A stretch of DNA of 63,219 nt from Comamonas sp. (GCA_015478895.1 JADMKK010000052.1:1-63219), one strand, 5' to 3'; shown: positions 7,239 through 19,521, numbered from the stretch's first letter. Made by a program: numbers and translations. Notes: a model not told the origin generated them from the sequence alone.

Positions 7239-8726
7239 ATGAACCGCGAATTGTTGATGTTGGTTGAAGCCATTTCGCGTGAAAAAAACGTAGAGCGCGA
7301 TGTGGTGTTGGGTGCTGTAGAGCTGGCGTTAGCCCAGGCTACAAAGAAGCTGTACGAAGGTGATGCGGATATCCGCGTAGCCATTGATCGGGATAGCGGC
7401 GACTACGATACCTTCCGCCGTTGGGTGGTAGTGCCTGACGACGCGGGTCTGCAAAATCCTGAAGCTGAAGAGCTGTTGATGGACGCGGAAGATCGCGTAC
7501 CAGGTATTCAGGTAGGCGAATTTATAGAAGAGCAAATCGAATCGCTGCCTATTGGCCGCATCGGTGCGATGACCGCCAAGCAAGTGATTTTGCAAAAAAT
7601 CCGTGATGCTGAGCGCGAAATGTTGCTCAACGAGTTCATGGCGCGCGGCGAAAAAATTTTCACCGGTACTGTCAAGCGCATGGACAAGGGCGACATTATT
7701 GTCGAATCCGGTCGTGTAGAAGGCCGCCTGCGTCGCAGCGAAATGATTCCTAAGGAAAATCTGCGTAATGGCGATCGCGTGCGTGCCATGATCATGGAAG
7801 TGGATCTGACCTTGCGTGGAGCACCTATCGTGCTGTCGCGTTCTGCACCTGAATTCATGATTGAGCTGTTCCGCAACGAAGTCCCTGAAATCGAGCAAGG
7901 TCTGCTGGAAATTAAGAGTTGTGCACGAGATCCAGGCAGTCGTGCCAAGATAGCTGTTATATCGCACGACAAGCGCGTTGACCCTATTGGTACCTGCGTA
8001 GGTGTGCGCGGCACACGTGTGAATGCAGTAACTACTGAACTGGCTGGTGAGCGCGTGGACATTGTGCTTTGGTCAGAAGATCCTGCACAATTTGTGATCG
8101 GCGCTTTGGCCCCTGCGAATGTCTCTTCTATCGTTGTAGACGAAGAAAAGCACGCAATGGATGTGGTGGTGGATGAGGAAAATCTCGCCATTGCTATTGG
8201 TCGCGGTGGTCAAAACGTACGTTTGGCCTCTGACCTGACCGGTTGGAAAATCAACATCATGGATGCGGTTGAGTCCGCCCAGAAACAAGCTGAAGAGACC
8301 GATGGTGCTCGTAAGCTGTTTATGGAAAAGTTGGATGTGGACGAAGAGTTCGCTGGCATCTTGGTGGAAGAAGGTTTTAGCAGCTTGGAAGAGGTAGCTT
8401 ATGTGCCCTTGTCCGAGATGCTGGGAATTGAAGCTTTTGATGAGGAAACTGTGACTGAACTGCGTGCCCGTGCTAAAGACGCGCTGCTCACCATGGAAAT
8501 TGCTCAAGAAGAAAGCGTCAGCGAAGTCTCGCAAGAGTTGCGTGACTTGGAAGGTCTGACACCTGAGCTGGTGACCAAATTGGCCGCTGGTGGAGTGTTG
8601 ACTCGTGATGATTTGGCCGATTTGGCCATCGATGAACTGACCGAATTGACCGGTCAAACTGATGATGAAGCTAAGGCTTTGATCATGAAGGCGCGTGAAC
8701 ATTGGTTCACCGACGGTCAGGAATAA
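7239..8726 (+). CDS. nusA: Transcription termination/antitermination factor NusA
   Basis: 495 residues, full length. N-terminal RNA-polymerase-binding domain; S1 domain with [26 protein letters not shown]1 and KH2 domains with [17 protein letters not shown] and [14 protein letters not shown]; and two C-terminal acidic repeats ([24 protein letters not shown]) like those that contact the alpha subunit or lambda N. RBS AGGAGAG before ATG 7239. Confidence 0.97.
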   Translation: MNRELLMLVEAISREKNVERDVVLGAVELALAQATKKLYEGDADIRVAIDRDSGDYDTFRRWVVVPDDAGLQNPEAEELLMDAEDRVPGIQVGEFIEEQIESLPIGRIGAMTAKQVILQKIRDAEREMLLNEFMARGEKIFTGTVKRMDKGDIIVESGRVEGRLRRSEMIPKENLRNGDRVRAMIMEVDLTLRGAPIVLSRSAPEFMIELFRNEVPEIEQGLLEIKSCARDPGSRAKIAVISHDKRVDPIGTCVGVRGTRVNAVTTELAGERVDIVLWSEDPAQFVIGALAPANVSSIVVDEEKHAMDVVVDEENLAIAIGRGGQNVRLASDLTGWKINIMDAVESAQKQAEETDGARKLFMEKLDVDEEFAGILVEEGFSSLEEVAYVPLSEMLGIEAFDEETVTELRARAKDALLTMEIAQEESVSEVSQELRDLEGLTPELVTKLAAGGVLTRDDLADLAIDELTELTGQTDDEAKALIMKAREHWFTDGQE

Positions 8727-8749
8727 GGGTCAGGGAGGATCGAACGGAG

Positions 8750-11587
8750 ATGTCTTTGAACACTGTTGCCGAGTTCGCAAGCGAACTTAAAAAATCCCCT
8801 GAGACTCTGCTGGAACAACTCAAAGCCGCTGGTGTGGCTAAGAGCTCTAGCACTGATCCCTTGACCGAAACGGACAAGCAAATGTTGCTGTCGCACCTCA
8901 AGGCCAGTCATGGCTCTGAAACCGATGGCAAAAAGAAGATCACGCTGACGAAAAAGTCGACCAGCGAGATCAAGCAGGCTGATGCCACTGGCAGAGCCCG
9001 CACCATCCAAGTGGAGGTGCGTAAAAAGCGCACTTTCATCAAACGCGACGATGCCCCCGAGGTAGTTGCCGAAGCTGCTGCCCGTTCTGCGCAAGCTGTG
9101 CAGGCTTCTCAAGAGTTGGCTCGCCGCGAGGAAGAAGTACGCAAGCAAGCAGAGATGATTAGCCAAGAAGAAGTTGAACTGGCGCAAACGCGCCAAAAGC
9201 GTGAAGAGCGCGAAGACCGTGGCCGCAAAGAGCGGGAAGCGGAAGAACGTGCAGCCGCTTATGCAGCCGCTGAAGCTGCTAAGGCTCGCCAGGCTAAGGA
9301 AGCTCAGAAGGAAGCTGCTGCCGGTAATGCAGCTTTTGCCGAAGCCCGTGCCAAGGCACAGGCTGAAGCTCGTGCGAAGGCCGACGAAGAGTCGCGCCAG
9401 CGCCAAGCTGAGGAAGCTGCTCGCGCCAAGGACTTGGATGATCGCCGTCGCAAAGCTTTACAAGAAGCTGAAGCTATTCGCGCCATGATGGCTGCACCTA
9501 AAAAGGTGTTGGTTGCCAAGAAGCCGGAAGAGCCGAAGAAGCCTGCTCCAGCTCCTGCTGCTGAAATCAAGAAGCCTGCAGTTAGCAAGGATGGCAAGCC
9601 AGTTGCAGGCGCAGCAACGGCAGCACCAGGCCGTGGCAAGGAAGTTAAGTCTGCCAAGCTGTCTTCTACCTGGACTAACGACGCTAACGGCAAGAAGAAG
9701 GAAATCAAGACCCGCGGTGATAGCACCGGAGGTGTCGCGAGCCGTGGTAACTGGCGCGGTGGTCCTCGTGGCGGACGCCGTGGCGATCGCAACGATCACC
9801 AGCAACAACAACAGCAGCAGGCAGAATTCCGTGCACAGGAAATCTCTGTGCCAGAAACCATCACCGTGGCTGAATTGGCACACAAGATGGCGGTGAAGGC
9901 GTCGGAGCTGATCAAGGTGCTGATGAAGATGGGCCAGATGGTCACTATCAATCAGCCTTTGGACCAAGATACCGCCATGATCGTGGTGGAAGAAATGGGT
10001 CATATCGCAAAGATTGCAGCTCTGGATTCGCCAGAAGCATTCAGCGAAGAAGACTCCTCCAAGTACACCGGTGAGTTGCTGTCCCGCGCTCCTGTTGTTA
10101 CTGTGATGGGGCACGTGGATCACGGTAAGACTTCGCTGTTGGATTACATCCGCCGCAGCAAGGTCGCTACTGGCGAAGCCGGTGGCATTACCCAGCACAT
10201 CGGTGCTTACCATGTCATGACCGAACGCGGTATGGTGACGTTCTTGGACACTCCAGGTCACGAGGCGTTTACCGCCATGCGTGCTCGTGGCGCCAAGTCT
10301 ACCGATATCGTGATTTTGGTGTGTGCGGCTGACGACGGCGTGATGCCACAGACCAAGGAAGCTATCAAGCACGCTAAGGCGGCTGGCGTTCCTATCGTTG
10401 TGGCCATTACTAAGTCTGATAAGCCTGATGCCAATCCCGAGAAGGTGAAGCAAGAGTTGGTCGTAGAAGACGTGTTGCCAGAAGAGTACGGCGGCGATTC
10501 CCCATTCATTGCTGTGTCTTCCAAGACCGGTATGGGTGTGGACGAACTGTTGGAGCAAGTGCTGCTGCAAGCTGAAGTAATGGAACTCAAGGCGGCTGTA
10601 GATGCGTCTGCCAAGGGTCTGGTCATCGAAGCGCAACTGGACAAGGGTCGCGGTTCCGTGGCTACGGTGCTGGTGCAATCCGGTACCTTGAAGGTGGGCG
10701 ACGTGGTCTTGGCCGGTCAAACCTATGGCCGCGTGCGTGCCATGTTGGACGAAGACGGCAAGCAAACCAAGTCGGCCGGACCTTCGATTCCTGTGGAAAT
10801 CCAAGGTCTGTCGGACGTGCCTTTGGCAGGCGACGACTTCATGGTGATGGCAGACGAGCGCCGTGCCCGTGAAATCGCAACCTACCGGGCTGGTAAGTTC
10901 CGCAATACCAAGTTGGCCAAGCAACAAGCTGCCAAGTTGGAAAACATGTTTGCTGACATGAGCTCTGGCTCCGTGCAGACGCTGCCGCTGATCATCAAGT
11001 CGGATGTGCAAGGCTCGCAAGAAGCGTTGGCAACATCGCTGCTCAAGCTGTCAACTGATGAAGTCAAAGTGCAGATCGTGTACTCGGGCGTTGGTGGTAT
11101 CTCCGAGTCCGATGTCAACTTGGCGCTGGCTTCCAAGGCCATCATCGTCGGTTTCAATGTGCGTGCTGACGCCCAAGCCCGTAAGACGGCCGAAGGCAAC
11201 GGTGTGGATCTGCGCTACTACAACATCATTTACGACGCCGTAGATGAAGTGAAGGCGGCAATGTCTGGTATGTTGGCTCCTGAAAAGCGCGAAGAGATCA
11301 TCGGTATGGCCGAGATTCGCACCGTGTTTGTGGCGACCAAGATCGGCACGATTGCAGGCTCGTATATCACTCAAGGTCATGTGGTTCGCAACGCACACTT
11401 CCGTTTGCTGCGCGACAATGTCGTGATCTACACCGGCGAGATCGAATCGCTGCGCCGCATGAAGGACGATGTCAAGGAAGTCAAAGAAGGCTTCGAGTGC
11501 GGTATCAAGCTGCGCAACTACAACGACATCCGCGAGAACGACGTGCTGGAAGTGTTCGAAATCAAGGAAATCGCACGTACGCTATAA
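8750..11587 (+). CDS. infB: Translation initiation factor IF-2
   Basis: 945 residues. GTPase that brings fMet-tRNA to the ribosome. N-terminal IF2-N module ([22 protein letters not shown]), then a long charged/Ala-rich helical region and a Gly/Arg-rich linker with a Q run. The G domain has [17 protein letters not shown] (G1), DTPGHEAFT (G3) and TKSDK (G4), followed by the C-terminal beta-barrel domains. ATG 8750 has GGAGG upstream; nusA ends 23 nt earlier. An internal start giving a shorter IF2 form was not resolved. Confidence 0.97.
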   Translation: MSLNTVAEFASELKKSPETLLEQLKAAGVAKSSSTDPLTETDKQMLLSHLKASHGSETDGKKKITLTKKSTSEIKQADATGRARTIQVEVRKKRTFIKRDDAPEVVAEAAARSAQAVQASQELARREEEVRKQAEMISQEEVELAQTRQKREEREDRGRKEREAEERAAAYAAAEAAKARQAKEAQKEAAAGNAAFAEARAKAQAEARAKADEESRQRQAEEAARAKDLDDRRRKALQEAEAIRAMMAAPKKVLVAKKPEEPKKPAPAPAAEIKKPAVSKDGKPVAGAATAAPGRGKEVKSAKLSSTWTNDANGKKKEIKTRGDSTGGVASRGNWRGGPRGGRRGDRNDHQQQQQQQAEFRAQEISVPETITVAELAHKMAVKASELIKVLMKMGQMVTINQPLDQDTAMIVVEEMGHIAKIAALDSPEAFSEEDSSKYTGELLSRAPVVTVMGHVDHGKTSLLDYIRRSKVATGEAGGITQHIGAYHVMTERGMVTFLDTPGHEAFTAMRARGAKSTDIVILVCAADDGVMPQTKEAIKHAKAAGVPIVVAITKSDKPDANPEKVKQELVVEDVLPEEYGGDSPFIAVSSKTGMGVDELLEQVLLQAEVMELKAAVDASAKGLVIEAQLDKGRGSVATVLVQSGTLKVGDVVLAGQTYGRVRAMLDEDGKQTKSAGPSIPVEIQGLSDVPLAGDDFMVMADERRAREIATYRAGKFRNTKLAKQQAAKLENMFADMSSGSVQTLPLIIKSDVQGSQEALATSLLKLSTDEVKVQIVYSGVGGISESDVNLALASKAIIVGFNVRADAQARKTAEGNGVDLRYYNIIYDAVDEVKAAMSGMLAPEKREEIIGMAEIRTVFVATKIGTIAGSYITQGHVVRNAHFRLLRDNVVIYTGEIESLRRMKDDVKEVKEGFECGIKLRNYNDIRENDVLEVFEIKEIARTL

Positions 11588-11590
11588 CCA

Positions 11591-11675
11591 TAGCTGACAG
11601 CGCTGATTAATAAAGGGTTTGAAGGTTGAAAGACTTTCAAACCCTTCTCTGACTAGTGCTATAAGCTCCTAATTT
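11591..11675. repeat. Intercistronic composite hairpin between infB and rbfA
   Basis: Outer arms AGCT (11592-11595) and AGCGCT (11599-11604) pair with AGTGCT (11655-11660) and AGCT (11664-11667). They enclose a perfect inner stem AAGGGTTTGAA (11613-11623) / TTCAAACCCTT (11636-11646). The outer arms resemble the 47-nt palindrome class elsewhere in the window. It may cut readthrough or mark an RNA-processing site within the operon. Confidence 0.6.
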
Positions 11676-11678
11676 TTA

Positions 11679-12056
11679 ATGCCACCTAAACGTAAACCTG
11701 CTGCACCTAATCGCAGCTTCAAAGTCAACGACCAGATCCAACGTGATCTGTCGGAACTGATCGCCCGCGAGTTGAAGGACCCGCGTGTGGGCATGGTCAC
11801 CCTGCAAAGTGTCGAAGTGACACCTGACTATGCACATGCGAAAGTCTTTTTCAGCTTGCTGATCGGTGACCCAGATGAGTCGCAAAAGGCATTGAACCAA
11901 GCTGCAGGCTTCCTGCGCAATGGCTTGTTCAAGCGTTTGCACATCCACACCGTACCTACCTTGCATTTCATCTACGACCGCACTTCAGAGCAAGCTGCTG
12001 ACATGAATGCCTTGATCGCTAAGGCCGTGGCATCGCGCGGCCCGGAAGAGGGCTAA
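11679..12056 (+). CDS. rbfA: Ribosome-binding factor A
   Basis: 30S maturation factor with a type-II KH fold; 125 residues. Recognised by [35 protein letters not shown] and the later HFIYDRT segment (about residues 18 to 100). The start lacks a strong RBS and follows the infB-rbfA hairpin. truB follows after 3 nt, so the two are probably translated together. Confidence 0.95.
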   Translation: MPPKRKPAAPNRSFKVNDQIQRDLSELIARELKDPRVGMVTLQSVEVTPDYAHAKVFFSLLIGDPDESQKALNQAAGFLRNGLFKRLHIHTVPTLHFIYDRTSEQAADMNALIAKAVASRGPEEG

Positions 12057-12059
12057 GTC

Positions 12060-13052
12060 ATGAATGCCACGCGCACACGGGTGCAGCGGCGCCCTGTGCA
12101 TGGGGTGTTGCTGCTCGATAAACCGCTGGGTCTTTCCAGTAACGACGCTTTGCAAAAAGTAAAGTGGTTGTTGCGTGCGGAAAAGGCCGGCCACACTGGA
12201 ACTTTGGACCCCTTGGCCACCGGCGTTCTGCCGCTGTGCTTTGGTGCGGCCACCAAGTTCAGCCAGTTGCAGCTGGAAGCTGCCAAGACCTATATTGCAG
12301 TGGCCCGTCTGGGTCAAACCACCACGACAGCAGATGCTGAGGGTGAGGTGCTGCGCGAGCGCGCAGTCGATCTGGCCGCTATCACCCTTGCGGTGTTGGC
12401 ACAGGTACAAGCGCGCTTTACGGGGCCGATCCAGCAAGTCCCCCCTATGTACAGTGCCCTCAAAAAAGATGGCAAAGCGCTGTATGAATACGCACGGGCT
12501 GGCATAGAAATTGAACGCCCTGCACGCGACGTCACCATCCATGCGCTGGACATCGTTTTGTGCAAGGATGTGGACGGTTGCGATGCCCTGCAACTGACAG
12601 TCACCTGCAGCAAGGGTACTTACATTCGGACGTTGGCAGAAGATGTGGGGGAGGCGCTCGGTTGTGGCGCACACCTGCGTTCGCTGCGCCGTACCGACAC
12701 GGGCGGCATTGGTGTCGATCGGTGCATCACTTTGGATGCCTTGATCGCCATGCCCGAAGAAGAGCGCATGAGCGTGGTGCAGCCGGCAGATTGTCTGCTG
12801 CATGCCCATACGCGTGTGACGCTGGACGCGAGTGAAAGCGGCCGGTTTTTGACCGGTTTGCGTCGCCGCGGCGAATGGCTCGATGCCGAGGCCGTCGCAG
12901 TATATGGAGATGAACCACGCGCCTTGCTGGGTGTGGGGCACATCACAAGTGGGGAGCTGATTCCTGACCGCCTGCTCAGCCCCCTAGAAATTCAACAAAT
13001 TTTGGAAGGCACGCCGCGCCCACAAGACCGCGGCATTTTGGAAACCGTATGA
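12060..13052 (+). CDS. truB: tRNA pseudouridine(55) synthase
   Basis: Makes pseudouridine 55 in the T-loop of tRNAs. 330 residues. The motif GHTGTLDPLATGVLPLC contains the catalytic Asp, and the N-terminus GVLLLDKPLGLSSNDALQKVK is typical. The stop overlaps the typA start (ATGA at 13049-13052), implying translational coupling. Confidence 0.96.
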   Translation: MNATRTRVQRRPVHGVLLLDKPLGLSSNDALQKVKWLLRAEKAGHTGTLDPLATGVLPLCFGAATKFSQLQLEAAKTYIAVARLGQTTTTADAEGEVLRERAVDLAAITLAVLAQVQARFTGPIQQVPPMYSALKKDGKALYEYARAGIEIERPARDVTIHALDIVLCKDVDGCDALQLTVTCSKGTYIRTLAEDVGEALGCGAHLRSLRRTDTGGIGVDRCITLDALIAMPEEERMSVVQPADCLLHAHTRVTLDASESGRFLTGLRRRGEWLDAEAVAVYGDEPRALLGVGHITSGELIPDRLLSPLEIQQILEGTPRPQDRGILETV

Positions 13053-14872
13053 GCAAACAAATCCGCAACATCGCCATCATCGCGCACGTTGACCATGGTA
13101 AGACCACCATGGTTGACCAATTGCTGCGCCAATCGGGCACTTTTGCCGACCACGAAAAAGTCGTGGACACCGTCATGGACAACCACGCCATCGAACGCGA
13201 GCGTGGTATCACCATCTTGGCCAAGAACTGCGCTGTTTCTTGGAACGACACCCACATTAACATTCTGGATACACCCGGTCACGCGGACTTCGGTGGTGAA
13301 GTGGAACGCGCCCTGTCCATGGTGGACGGCGTGGTGCTGTTGATTGATGCGCAAGAAGGCCCCATGCCCCAAACGCGCTTTGTGACCAAGAAGGCTTTGG
13401 CCCTGGGTCTGAAGCCCATCGTCGTGGTTAACAAGGTGGACAAGCCCGGTGCGAACCCCGACAAGGTGGTCAATGCTGCGTTCGATTTGTTTGACAAGCT
13501 GGGTGCTACTGACGAACAGCTGGACTTCCCCGTGGTCTACGCCTCCGGTATCAACGGCTGGTCGTCCAAGGAAGAGGGCGAGCCCGGCGGCAAGTGGGGT
13601 GAAGACATGTCGGCCCTGTTTGACACCATCTTGGAACACGTGCCTTACGTGCAAGGCGATGCAACTGCACCCCTGCAGCTGCAAGTGTCTGCTTTGGATT
13701 ACTCCACCTTCGTGGGCCGTATCGGCGTTGGCCGTATCACCCAAGGCACTGTGAAGGTAGGCCAGCAAGTGGCCATCATGGCGGGACCTGATGGCAAGGT
13801 TTACAACGGCAAGATCAACCAGATCCACAAGTTCCAAGGTATCGACCGCGTGCAAGCCACGGAAGCCGGCCCTTCGGAAATCGTACTGATTAACGGTATC
13901 GAAAATATTGGTATCGGTGAAACCATTACTGATCCCGCCAATCCCCAGCCTCTGCCGATGCTCAAGATTGACGAGCCGACACTGACCATGAACTTCTGCG
14001 TGAACAACTCGCCTTTGGCCGGTCGTGAAGGCAAGTACGTGACCAGCCGTCAAATCTGGGACCGTCTGCAAAAGGAACTGCGTTCCAACGTGGCGTTGAA
14101 GGTCAAGGAAACCGACGAAGACGGTATCTTTGAAGTGATGGGCCGTGGTGAATTGCACCTGACCATCCTGATCGAAGAAATGCGTCGCGAAGGCTACGAG
14201 CTGGCCGTATCCAAGCCCCGCGTGGTGTTCCGCACCATCGACGGTGTCAAGCACGAACCTATCGAGCTGGTGACTGCCGACATCGAAGAAGCCCACCAAG
14301 GCGGCGTGATGCAAGCCCTGGGCGAGCGCAAGGGCGAGCTGGTCAATATGGAACCCGATGGACGTGGCCGCGTACGTTTGGAATACCGCATTCCTGCGCG
14401 TGGGCTGATCGGTTTCACCAACGAGTTCATGAACATGACCCGTGGTTCCGGCCTGATCGCCAACATTTTTGACAGCTACGAACCCCATAAGGGCGACATC
14501 GGTGGCCGCAAGAATGGTGTGCTGATCTCCATGGACGACGGTGAAATCTTCACTTACGCCCTGGGCAAGCTGGACGACCGTGGCCGTATGTTCGTGAAGG
14601 CGAACGACCCTGTGTACGAAGGCATGATCATTGGTATCCACAGCCGCGACAACGATCTGATCGTGAACGCGACACGTACCAAGCAGCTGACCAACTTCCG
14701 CGTATCCGGTAAGGAAGATGCGATCAAGATCACACCGCCTATTGAGCTGTCGCTGGAATACGGTGTGGACTTCATTGAAGACGACGAGCTGCTGGAAATC
14801 ACTCCAACAAGCCTGCGCGTGCGCAAGCGCTTCTTGAAGGAACATGAGCGCAAGCGCGCTCACCGTGAATAA
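13049..14872 (+). CDS. typA: Ribosome-associated GTPase TypA/BipA
   Basis: 607-residue translational GTPase related to EF-G/LepA, involved in 50S assembly and stress or cold growth. G motifs [29 protein letters not shown] and NKVDKPGA, then the BipA-specific C-terminal domain. It overlaps truB by 4 nt and ends at a strong terminator, so it closes the operon. Confidence 0.97.
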   Translation: MSKQIRNIAIIAHVDHGKTTMVDQLLRQSGTFADHEKVVDTVMDNHAIERERGITILAKNCAVSWNDTHINILDTPGHADFGGEVERALSMVDGVVLLIDAQEGPMPQTRFVTKKALALGLKPIVVVNKVDKPGANPDKVVNAAFDLFDKLGATDEQLDFPVVYASGINGWSSKEEGEPGGKWGEDMSALFDTILEHVPYVQGDATAPLQLQVSALDYSTFVGRIGVGRITQGTVKVGQQVAIMAGPDGKVYNGKINQIHKFQGIDRVQATEAGPSEIVLINGIENIGIGETITDPANPQPLPMLKIDEPTLTMNFCVNNSPLAGREGKYVTSRQIWDRLQKELRSNVALKVKETDEDGIFEVMGRGELHLTILIEEMRREGYELAVSKPRVVFRTIDGVKHEPIELVTADIEEAHQGGVMQALGERKGELVNMEPDGRGRVRLEYRIPARGLIGFTNEFMNMTRGSGLIANIFDSYEPHKGDIGGRKNGVLISMDDGEIFTYALGKLDDRGRMFVKANDPVYEGMIIGIHSRDNDLIVNATRTKQLTNFRVSGKEDAIKITPPIELSLEYGVDFIEDDELLEITPTSLRVRKRFLKEHERKRAHRE

Positions 14873-14890
14873 GCAGCTTTCTGCTTTGCC

Positions 14891-14921
14891 AAAAAAAGGT
14901 CGCCAAGTGCGGCCTTTTTTT
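14891..14921 (+). terminator. Rho-independent terminator after typA
   Basis: AAAAAAAGGTCGC, loop CAAGT, GCGGCCTTTTTTT. A strong stem with a T tail 19 nt after the typA stop. Confidence 0.85.
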
Positions 14922-15075
14922 ATGTGGTCGACTGCGCGCTCAACCCAGGGGCACAAGGCCTGCTTTGACGTAGAGAGTCGTCAACCACCGACAGAGAATT
15001 GACGCCTGCATGCGGCATGCTGGCTTTAGGCAACCCCAACCTGTGCTGTTGTCGTTCCAGACAAGGAGTTCTTTG

Positions 15076-15237
15076 ATGAAACAGACCGAAAATATCCCCG
15101 TCGATACCAACAAGCCGGGTGTGCAACCGAATATGCCACCCGTTAATGAGCAGGAGAAGCAGCAGCACCGCCATGACGAGAAGCAGGGGCAGACGCCGCC
15201 ACAGAAGCCGCTGTCACCCGATACGTTTTCCAAATGA
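15076..15237 (+). CDS. Small hydrophilic hypothetical protein (53 aa)
   Basis: Begins MKQTENIPVDTNKPGVQPN; very rich in Gln, Pro, Lys and His (EQEKQQHRHDEKQGQTPPQK) with no hydrophobic segment, so probably disordered. ATG 15076 has AAGGAG 7 nt upstream, and a terminator follows the stop, so it looks like a monocistronic gene. Function unknown. Confidence 0.6.
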   Translation: MKQTENIPVDTNKPGVQPNMPPVNEQEKQQHRHDEKQGQTPPQKPLSPDTFSK

Positions 15238-15260
15238 CTGACTGACAGAGCGCTGACCAC

Positions 15261-15284
15261 AGCCTGCCTTGTGCAGGCTTTTTT
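15261..15284 (+). terminator. Rho-independent terminator
   Basis: AGCCTGC (15261-15267) / GCAGGCT (15273-15279) followed by a T run; 24 nt after the small gene. Confidence 0.85.
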
Positions 15285-15394
15285 GTGCTTAAAAGCAGTC
15301 TCGGTGACAAGCGTGGGGGAGCACTTGCGCTACGCTGGCAGCTTTGTCCGCATTGCCTGGACATTACCTACCTAGACGCTGGAGCACCAAGAAA

Positions 15395-16492
15395 ATGACA
15401 GAGATGAGTCAAGACGTCGTGGCTGAAGTTCGCGGCCAAGTCGGTTTCATTACGCTTAACCGCCCCAAGGCCATCAACGCCTTGTCGCTGGGCATGGTGC
15501 GCGATCTGCTCGCGCAATTGCTGGCCTGGAAGAACGACCCGCAAGTGCTGGCCGTGGCCATTCGCGGCAGCAACAAAGAGGGCGTATTTGGCCACTTTTG
15601 CGCAGGCGGTGACATTCGCTTTTTGCACCAGGCGGGCAGCACGGGCAACCCTGAGCTGGAAGACTTCTTCACCGAAGAGTACGCCCTCAACCACTTGATC
15701 TTTACTTACCCCAAGCCGTATATCGCCTTCATGGATGGCATTGTGATGGGCGGCGGCATGGGCATCAGCCAAGGCGCGAGCGTGCGCTTGGTGACTGAAA
15801 AAACCAAGATGGCCATGCCGGAGACCATCATTGGCCTGTTCCCCGATGTGGGCGGTGGCTACTTTCTCTCACGCTGCCCCGGCGCCGTGGGGGAATGGCT
15901 GGCACTTACCGGCGACACCATCGGTGCGGCAGAAGCCATCGCTTTCAATCTGGCCGATGCCTATGTGCCCAGCGCCGAACAAAGCCAATTGTGGGAGGCA
16001 CTGGCCACCCAGACGTTTGCCGACGGCGACGCGGTGCAGGCTTTTGTGCGACTGCAAGCCGCAACGCCTGCGCCCGGCGCTGTGCGCGATGTGGCCGAAA
16101 TCAACCAAGTCTTTGCCTTGCCGAGCGTACAAGCCATGATCAATACCCTGGAAGCAGATGGCGCCAGCGAATGGGCGCAAGCTACGGCCACTGTGCTGCG
16201 CAAACGCTCGCCTTTGATGCTGTTCGTGGTGCTGGAGCAAATCCGCCGTGCGCGCCATATGGATGTGGCCAGCGATTTGCGCATGGAGCGCGACATGGTG
16301 CGCTATTGTTTTTACCTGCGTCCAGGCCAGTCCGAGACGGTGGAAGGTATCCGCGCCTTGGCGGTGGACAAGGACCACGCACCACAGTGGAACCCTGCGC
16401 ACATTGAAGACGTGCCTGAAGACTTGTGGAAGTCCTTTTTTGTCAGCCCATGGCCCGCGCATTCGCACCCGCTGGCGGCGCTGAAAGACTAA
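15395..16492 (+). CDS. Enoyl-CoA hydratase/isomerase family, 3-hydroxyisobutyryl-CoA hydrolase-like
   Basis: 365 residues. Crotonase fold: VGFITLNRPKAINALS, the oxyanion loop FCAGGDIRFL, MDGIVMGGGMGIS, and MAMPETIIGLFPDVGGGYFLSRCPG. The length and the GLFPDVGGGYFL segment fit the ECH_2/HIBYL-CoA hydrolase subgroup (valine catabolism) better than short hydratases. ATG 15395 has GGAGCACC upstream. It stands alone, so the pathway is not shown by neighbours. prpE is convergent downstream; a propionate/valine link is inference. Confidence 0.8.
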   Translation: MTEMSQDVVAEVRGQVGFITLNRPKAINALSLGMVRDLLAQLLAWKNDPQVLAVAIRGSNKEGVFGHFCAGGDIRFLHQAGSTGNPELEDFFTEEYALNHLIFTYPKPYIAFMDGIVMGGGMGISQGASVRLVTEKTKMAMPETIIGLFPDVGGGYFLSRCPGAVGEWLALTGDTIGAAEAIAFNLADAYVPSAEQSQLWEALATQTFADGDAVQAFVRLQAATPAPGAVRDVAEINQVFALPSVQAMINTLEADGASEWAQATATVLRKRSPLMLFVVLEQIRRARHMDVASDLRMERDMVRYCFYLRPGQSETVEGIRALAVDKDHAPQWNPAHIEDVPEDLWKSFFVSPWPAHSHPLAALKD

Positions 16493-16533
16493 AACGCGCA
16501 GTCAAAAAGCCATGCAGCAGTTGGGGGTGGTTT

Positions 16534-16628
16534 AAAAATATGAGCAGTTAGCCGTGGTATTTGCTTGGTTTGCGTGCCTTAAGTATCGGAAAGCAAAGCA
16601 AATCAACGGCTAGCTGCTACATTTTTTA
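16534..16628. repeat. 94-nt palindromic element, copy 1
   Basis: Left arm GAGCAGTTAGCCGT and right arm ACGGCTAGCTGCTAC with A5 and T6 outside, and inner TTTGCTTGGTTTGC / GCAAAGCAAAT. It lies between two convergent genes and could terminate both. Same family as copies at 19711, 27832, 41108, 49913 and 60111. Confidence 0.8.
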
Positions 16629-16673
16629 TATCCTCGGCATGGCAAAAAAGCACGGGGCACCTGGCACTTAGTG

Positions 16674-18593
16674 CTAGACGCTGGACTTGCGGGCAGCGCT
16701 CATCAATTGGCTAATTTGCTCCAGCACAGCCGGGTCTTCCATCGTGGTCAGATCGCCGGGGTCGCGTTGCTCGGCCACGGCTTGCAGGGCGCGGCGCAGC
16801 AATTTGCCACTGCGTGTTTTGGGCAAAGCAGTGACAAACACCACGCGCGAAGGGCGGGCCACTGCGCCCAGCTGGCTGTCCACGAGTTTCATCACCTCCG
16901 CTTCCAGCTGTGATTGCTGCTGTGCGTCCGCTACCTTGGTGGCATCGCGCACCACGGCAAACGCCATCGCGGCCTGGCCTTTGAGCGTGTCTGCCACGCC
17001 AACCACGGCCACCTCGGCAATGTCAGGGTGGGCGGAGATGCTTTCCTCAATCTCGCGGGTGCCCAGGCGGTGGCCTGCAACGTTGATCACATCATCCGTG
17101 CGGCCCAGAATGAAGTGGTAGCCCTCGGCATCGCGAATGCCCCAGTCAAAAGTGCTGTAGATCAGCTTGCCGGGAATGCTTTCCCAGTAGGTCTTCACAA
17201 AACGTGCATCGTCGCGCCATACGGTCTGCATGCAGCCCGGTGGCAGTGGCCCTTCAATGGCCAGCACGCCTTTTTGGTGGGGGCTGGTCAGCTCTTCGCC
17301 AGTCTTGTCATCGATCAGCTTGACGTTGTAGCCATACACCGCTTTGCCGGGGCTGCCAAATTTGCTGGTTTGCTGCTGCACGCCGTTGCACAGCGTCATG
17401 ATCGGCCAGCCGGTTTCGGTTTGCCAGTAGTTGTCAATGATGGGCACTTGCAGCGCATCGCTGATCCACTGGGCGGTGGGTTCGTCCAGCGGCTCGCCAG
17501 CCAGCCACAACGCTTGCAGGCTCGACAGGTCGTACTTGCGCAGATAGTCAGGATCGTGCTTTTTGAGCACGCGCACGGCCGTGGGAGCGGAGAACATGTG
17601 CGTGATGCGGTACTTTTCCACCAGGCTCCACCAGATGCCTGCATCAGGCCGGATGGGCAAGCCTTCATAGAGCACCGTGGCCATGCCGGCAATCAGTGGT
17701 GCGTAGATGATGTAGCTGTGCCCAACCACCCAGCCAATATCGCTGGTGCAAAAAAAGGTCTGGCCCGCCTTGGCGCCAAAGATGTGCGGCATGCTGGACG
17801 CCAGCGCCACGGTGTAGCCGCCAGTGTCGCGCTGCACGCCCTTGGGTTTGCCAGTGGTGCCGCTGGTGTAGAGGATGTAGCTGGGATCGGTCGATTGCAC
17901 CCAGGTGCAGGGCACTTGCGCGTCCAAATACTGGTTGCGCAAATCTGCCCAGAGGTGATCGCGTCCGGCGGTCAAGTCCATGGGTGCCAAGCTGCGATCG
18001 GCCAGCAGCACCGCAGCAGGCTGGTGTTGGCACAGGCGCAGCGCTTCATCCAGCAAAGGCTTGTACGGCACGACGCGGCCACTGCGCGAGCCTGCATCGG
18101 CGCTCACGATGACTTTGGGCTCGGCATCATCAATGCGTGAGGCCAAAGAACCGGAGGCAAAGCCGCCAAACACCACGCAGTGAATGGCGCCCAGCCGCAC
18201 GCAGGCCAGCATGGCAAAGACGGCCTCGGCCATCATGGGCATGTAAATTTGGACGCGGTCGCCTTTTTGCACGCCCAGCGACTGCAGTGCCGCTGCCATG
18301 CGCTGCACTTCGGCATGCAGCTCGCGGTAGGTGTAAGTTTTTTCGGTATTGGTTTCGGTAGAGACGGCAATCAGCGCGGCTTGATCGCCGCGTGTGGCCA
18401 GGTGGCGATCCAGCGCGTTGTGGCACAGATTGAGTTGACCGTCCGCAAACCAGCGCGCAAACGGTGGATTGCTGTAATCGCAAATCTCGGTGGGCGCTTG
18501 CTGCCAATCTACCAGTTGGGCCTGCTCTGCCCAAAAAGCGTCGCGGCGCTCGGGGGAAATGGACGCGCGATGGAAATCCTCAAACTGCGACAT
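16674..18593 (-). CDS. prpE: Propionyl-CoA synthetase (propionate--CoA ligase)
   Basis: 639 residues, full length. Activates propionate (and other short acids) to the CoA ester with ATP via an acyl-adenylate. The ANL-family P-loop is YTSGTTGKPKG; the N-terminus MSQFEDFHRASISPERRDAFW and the GWVVGHSYI segment fit PrpE rather than Acs. No prpB/C/D methylcitrate genes are adjacent. RBS GGAGAC lies 6 nt before ATG. Confidence 0.9.
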   Translation of the reverse strand: MSQFEDFHRASISPERRDAFWAEQAQLVDWQQAPTEICDYSNPPFARWFADGQLNLCHNALDRHLATRGDQAALIAVSTETNTEKTYTYRELHAEVQRMAAALQSLGVQKGDRVQIYMPMMAEAVFAMLACVRLGAIHCVVFGGFASGSLASRIDDAEPKVIVSADAGSRSGRVVPYKPLLDEALRLCQHQPAAVLLADRSLAPMDLTAGRDHLWADLRNQYLDAQVPCTWVQSTDPSYILYTSGTTGKPKGVQRDTGGYTVALASSMPHIFGAKAGQTFFCTSDIGWVVGHSYIIYAPLIAGMATVLYEGLPIRPDAGIWWSLVEKYRITHMFSAPTAVRVLKKHDPDYLRKYDLSSLQALWLAGEPLDEPTAQWISDALQVPIIDNYWQTETGWPIMTLCNGVQQQTSKFGSPGKAVYGYNVKLIDDKTGEELTSPHQKGVLAIEGPLPPGCMQTVWRDDARFVKTYWESIPGKLIYSTFDWGIRDAEGYHFILGRTDDVINVAGHRLGTREIEESISAHPDIAEVAVVGVADTLKGQAAMAFAVVRDATKVADAQQQSQLEAEVMKLVDSQLGAVARPSRVVFVTALPKTRSGKLLRRALQAVAEQRDPGDLTTMEDPAVLEQISQLMSAARKSSV

Positions 18594-18722
18594 GCACCTG
18601 TCTCCTTGTCGTTATATATCTGCCTCATTATTCATTGGGCTCTTGCGATAAGCTGACATGCCAAGGTGTATGCAGACGGGGCGCGGCGCGGTGTGGGATC
18701 GGGAAGAGGGTGTTTGAGGACA

Positions 18723-18757
18723 CAAAAAAGCGCCCCGTGCAAAAGCAGGAGGCGCTG
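18723..18757 (-). terminator. Terminator after adk
   Basis: In the adk direction: AGCGCC stem, loop, GGCGCT and then TTTTTT (plus-strand A run 18723-18729), about 24 nt past the adk stop. Confidence 0.7.
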
Positions 18758-18780
18758 AGCGCGTGCAGGCGCTTAGCCTT

Positions 18781-19521
<741 letters not shown>

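Noticed and set aside
12992-14956. Long open frame (654 codons) on the minus strand opposite typA
   Set aside because: It mirrors typA codon bias, has no RBS or recognisable family, and typA on the other strand is certain. The same applies to the long antisense frames opposite icd (25523-27574) and infB (9458-11020).
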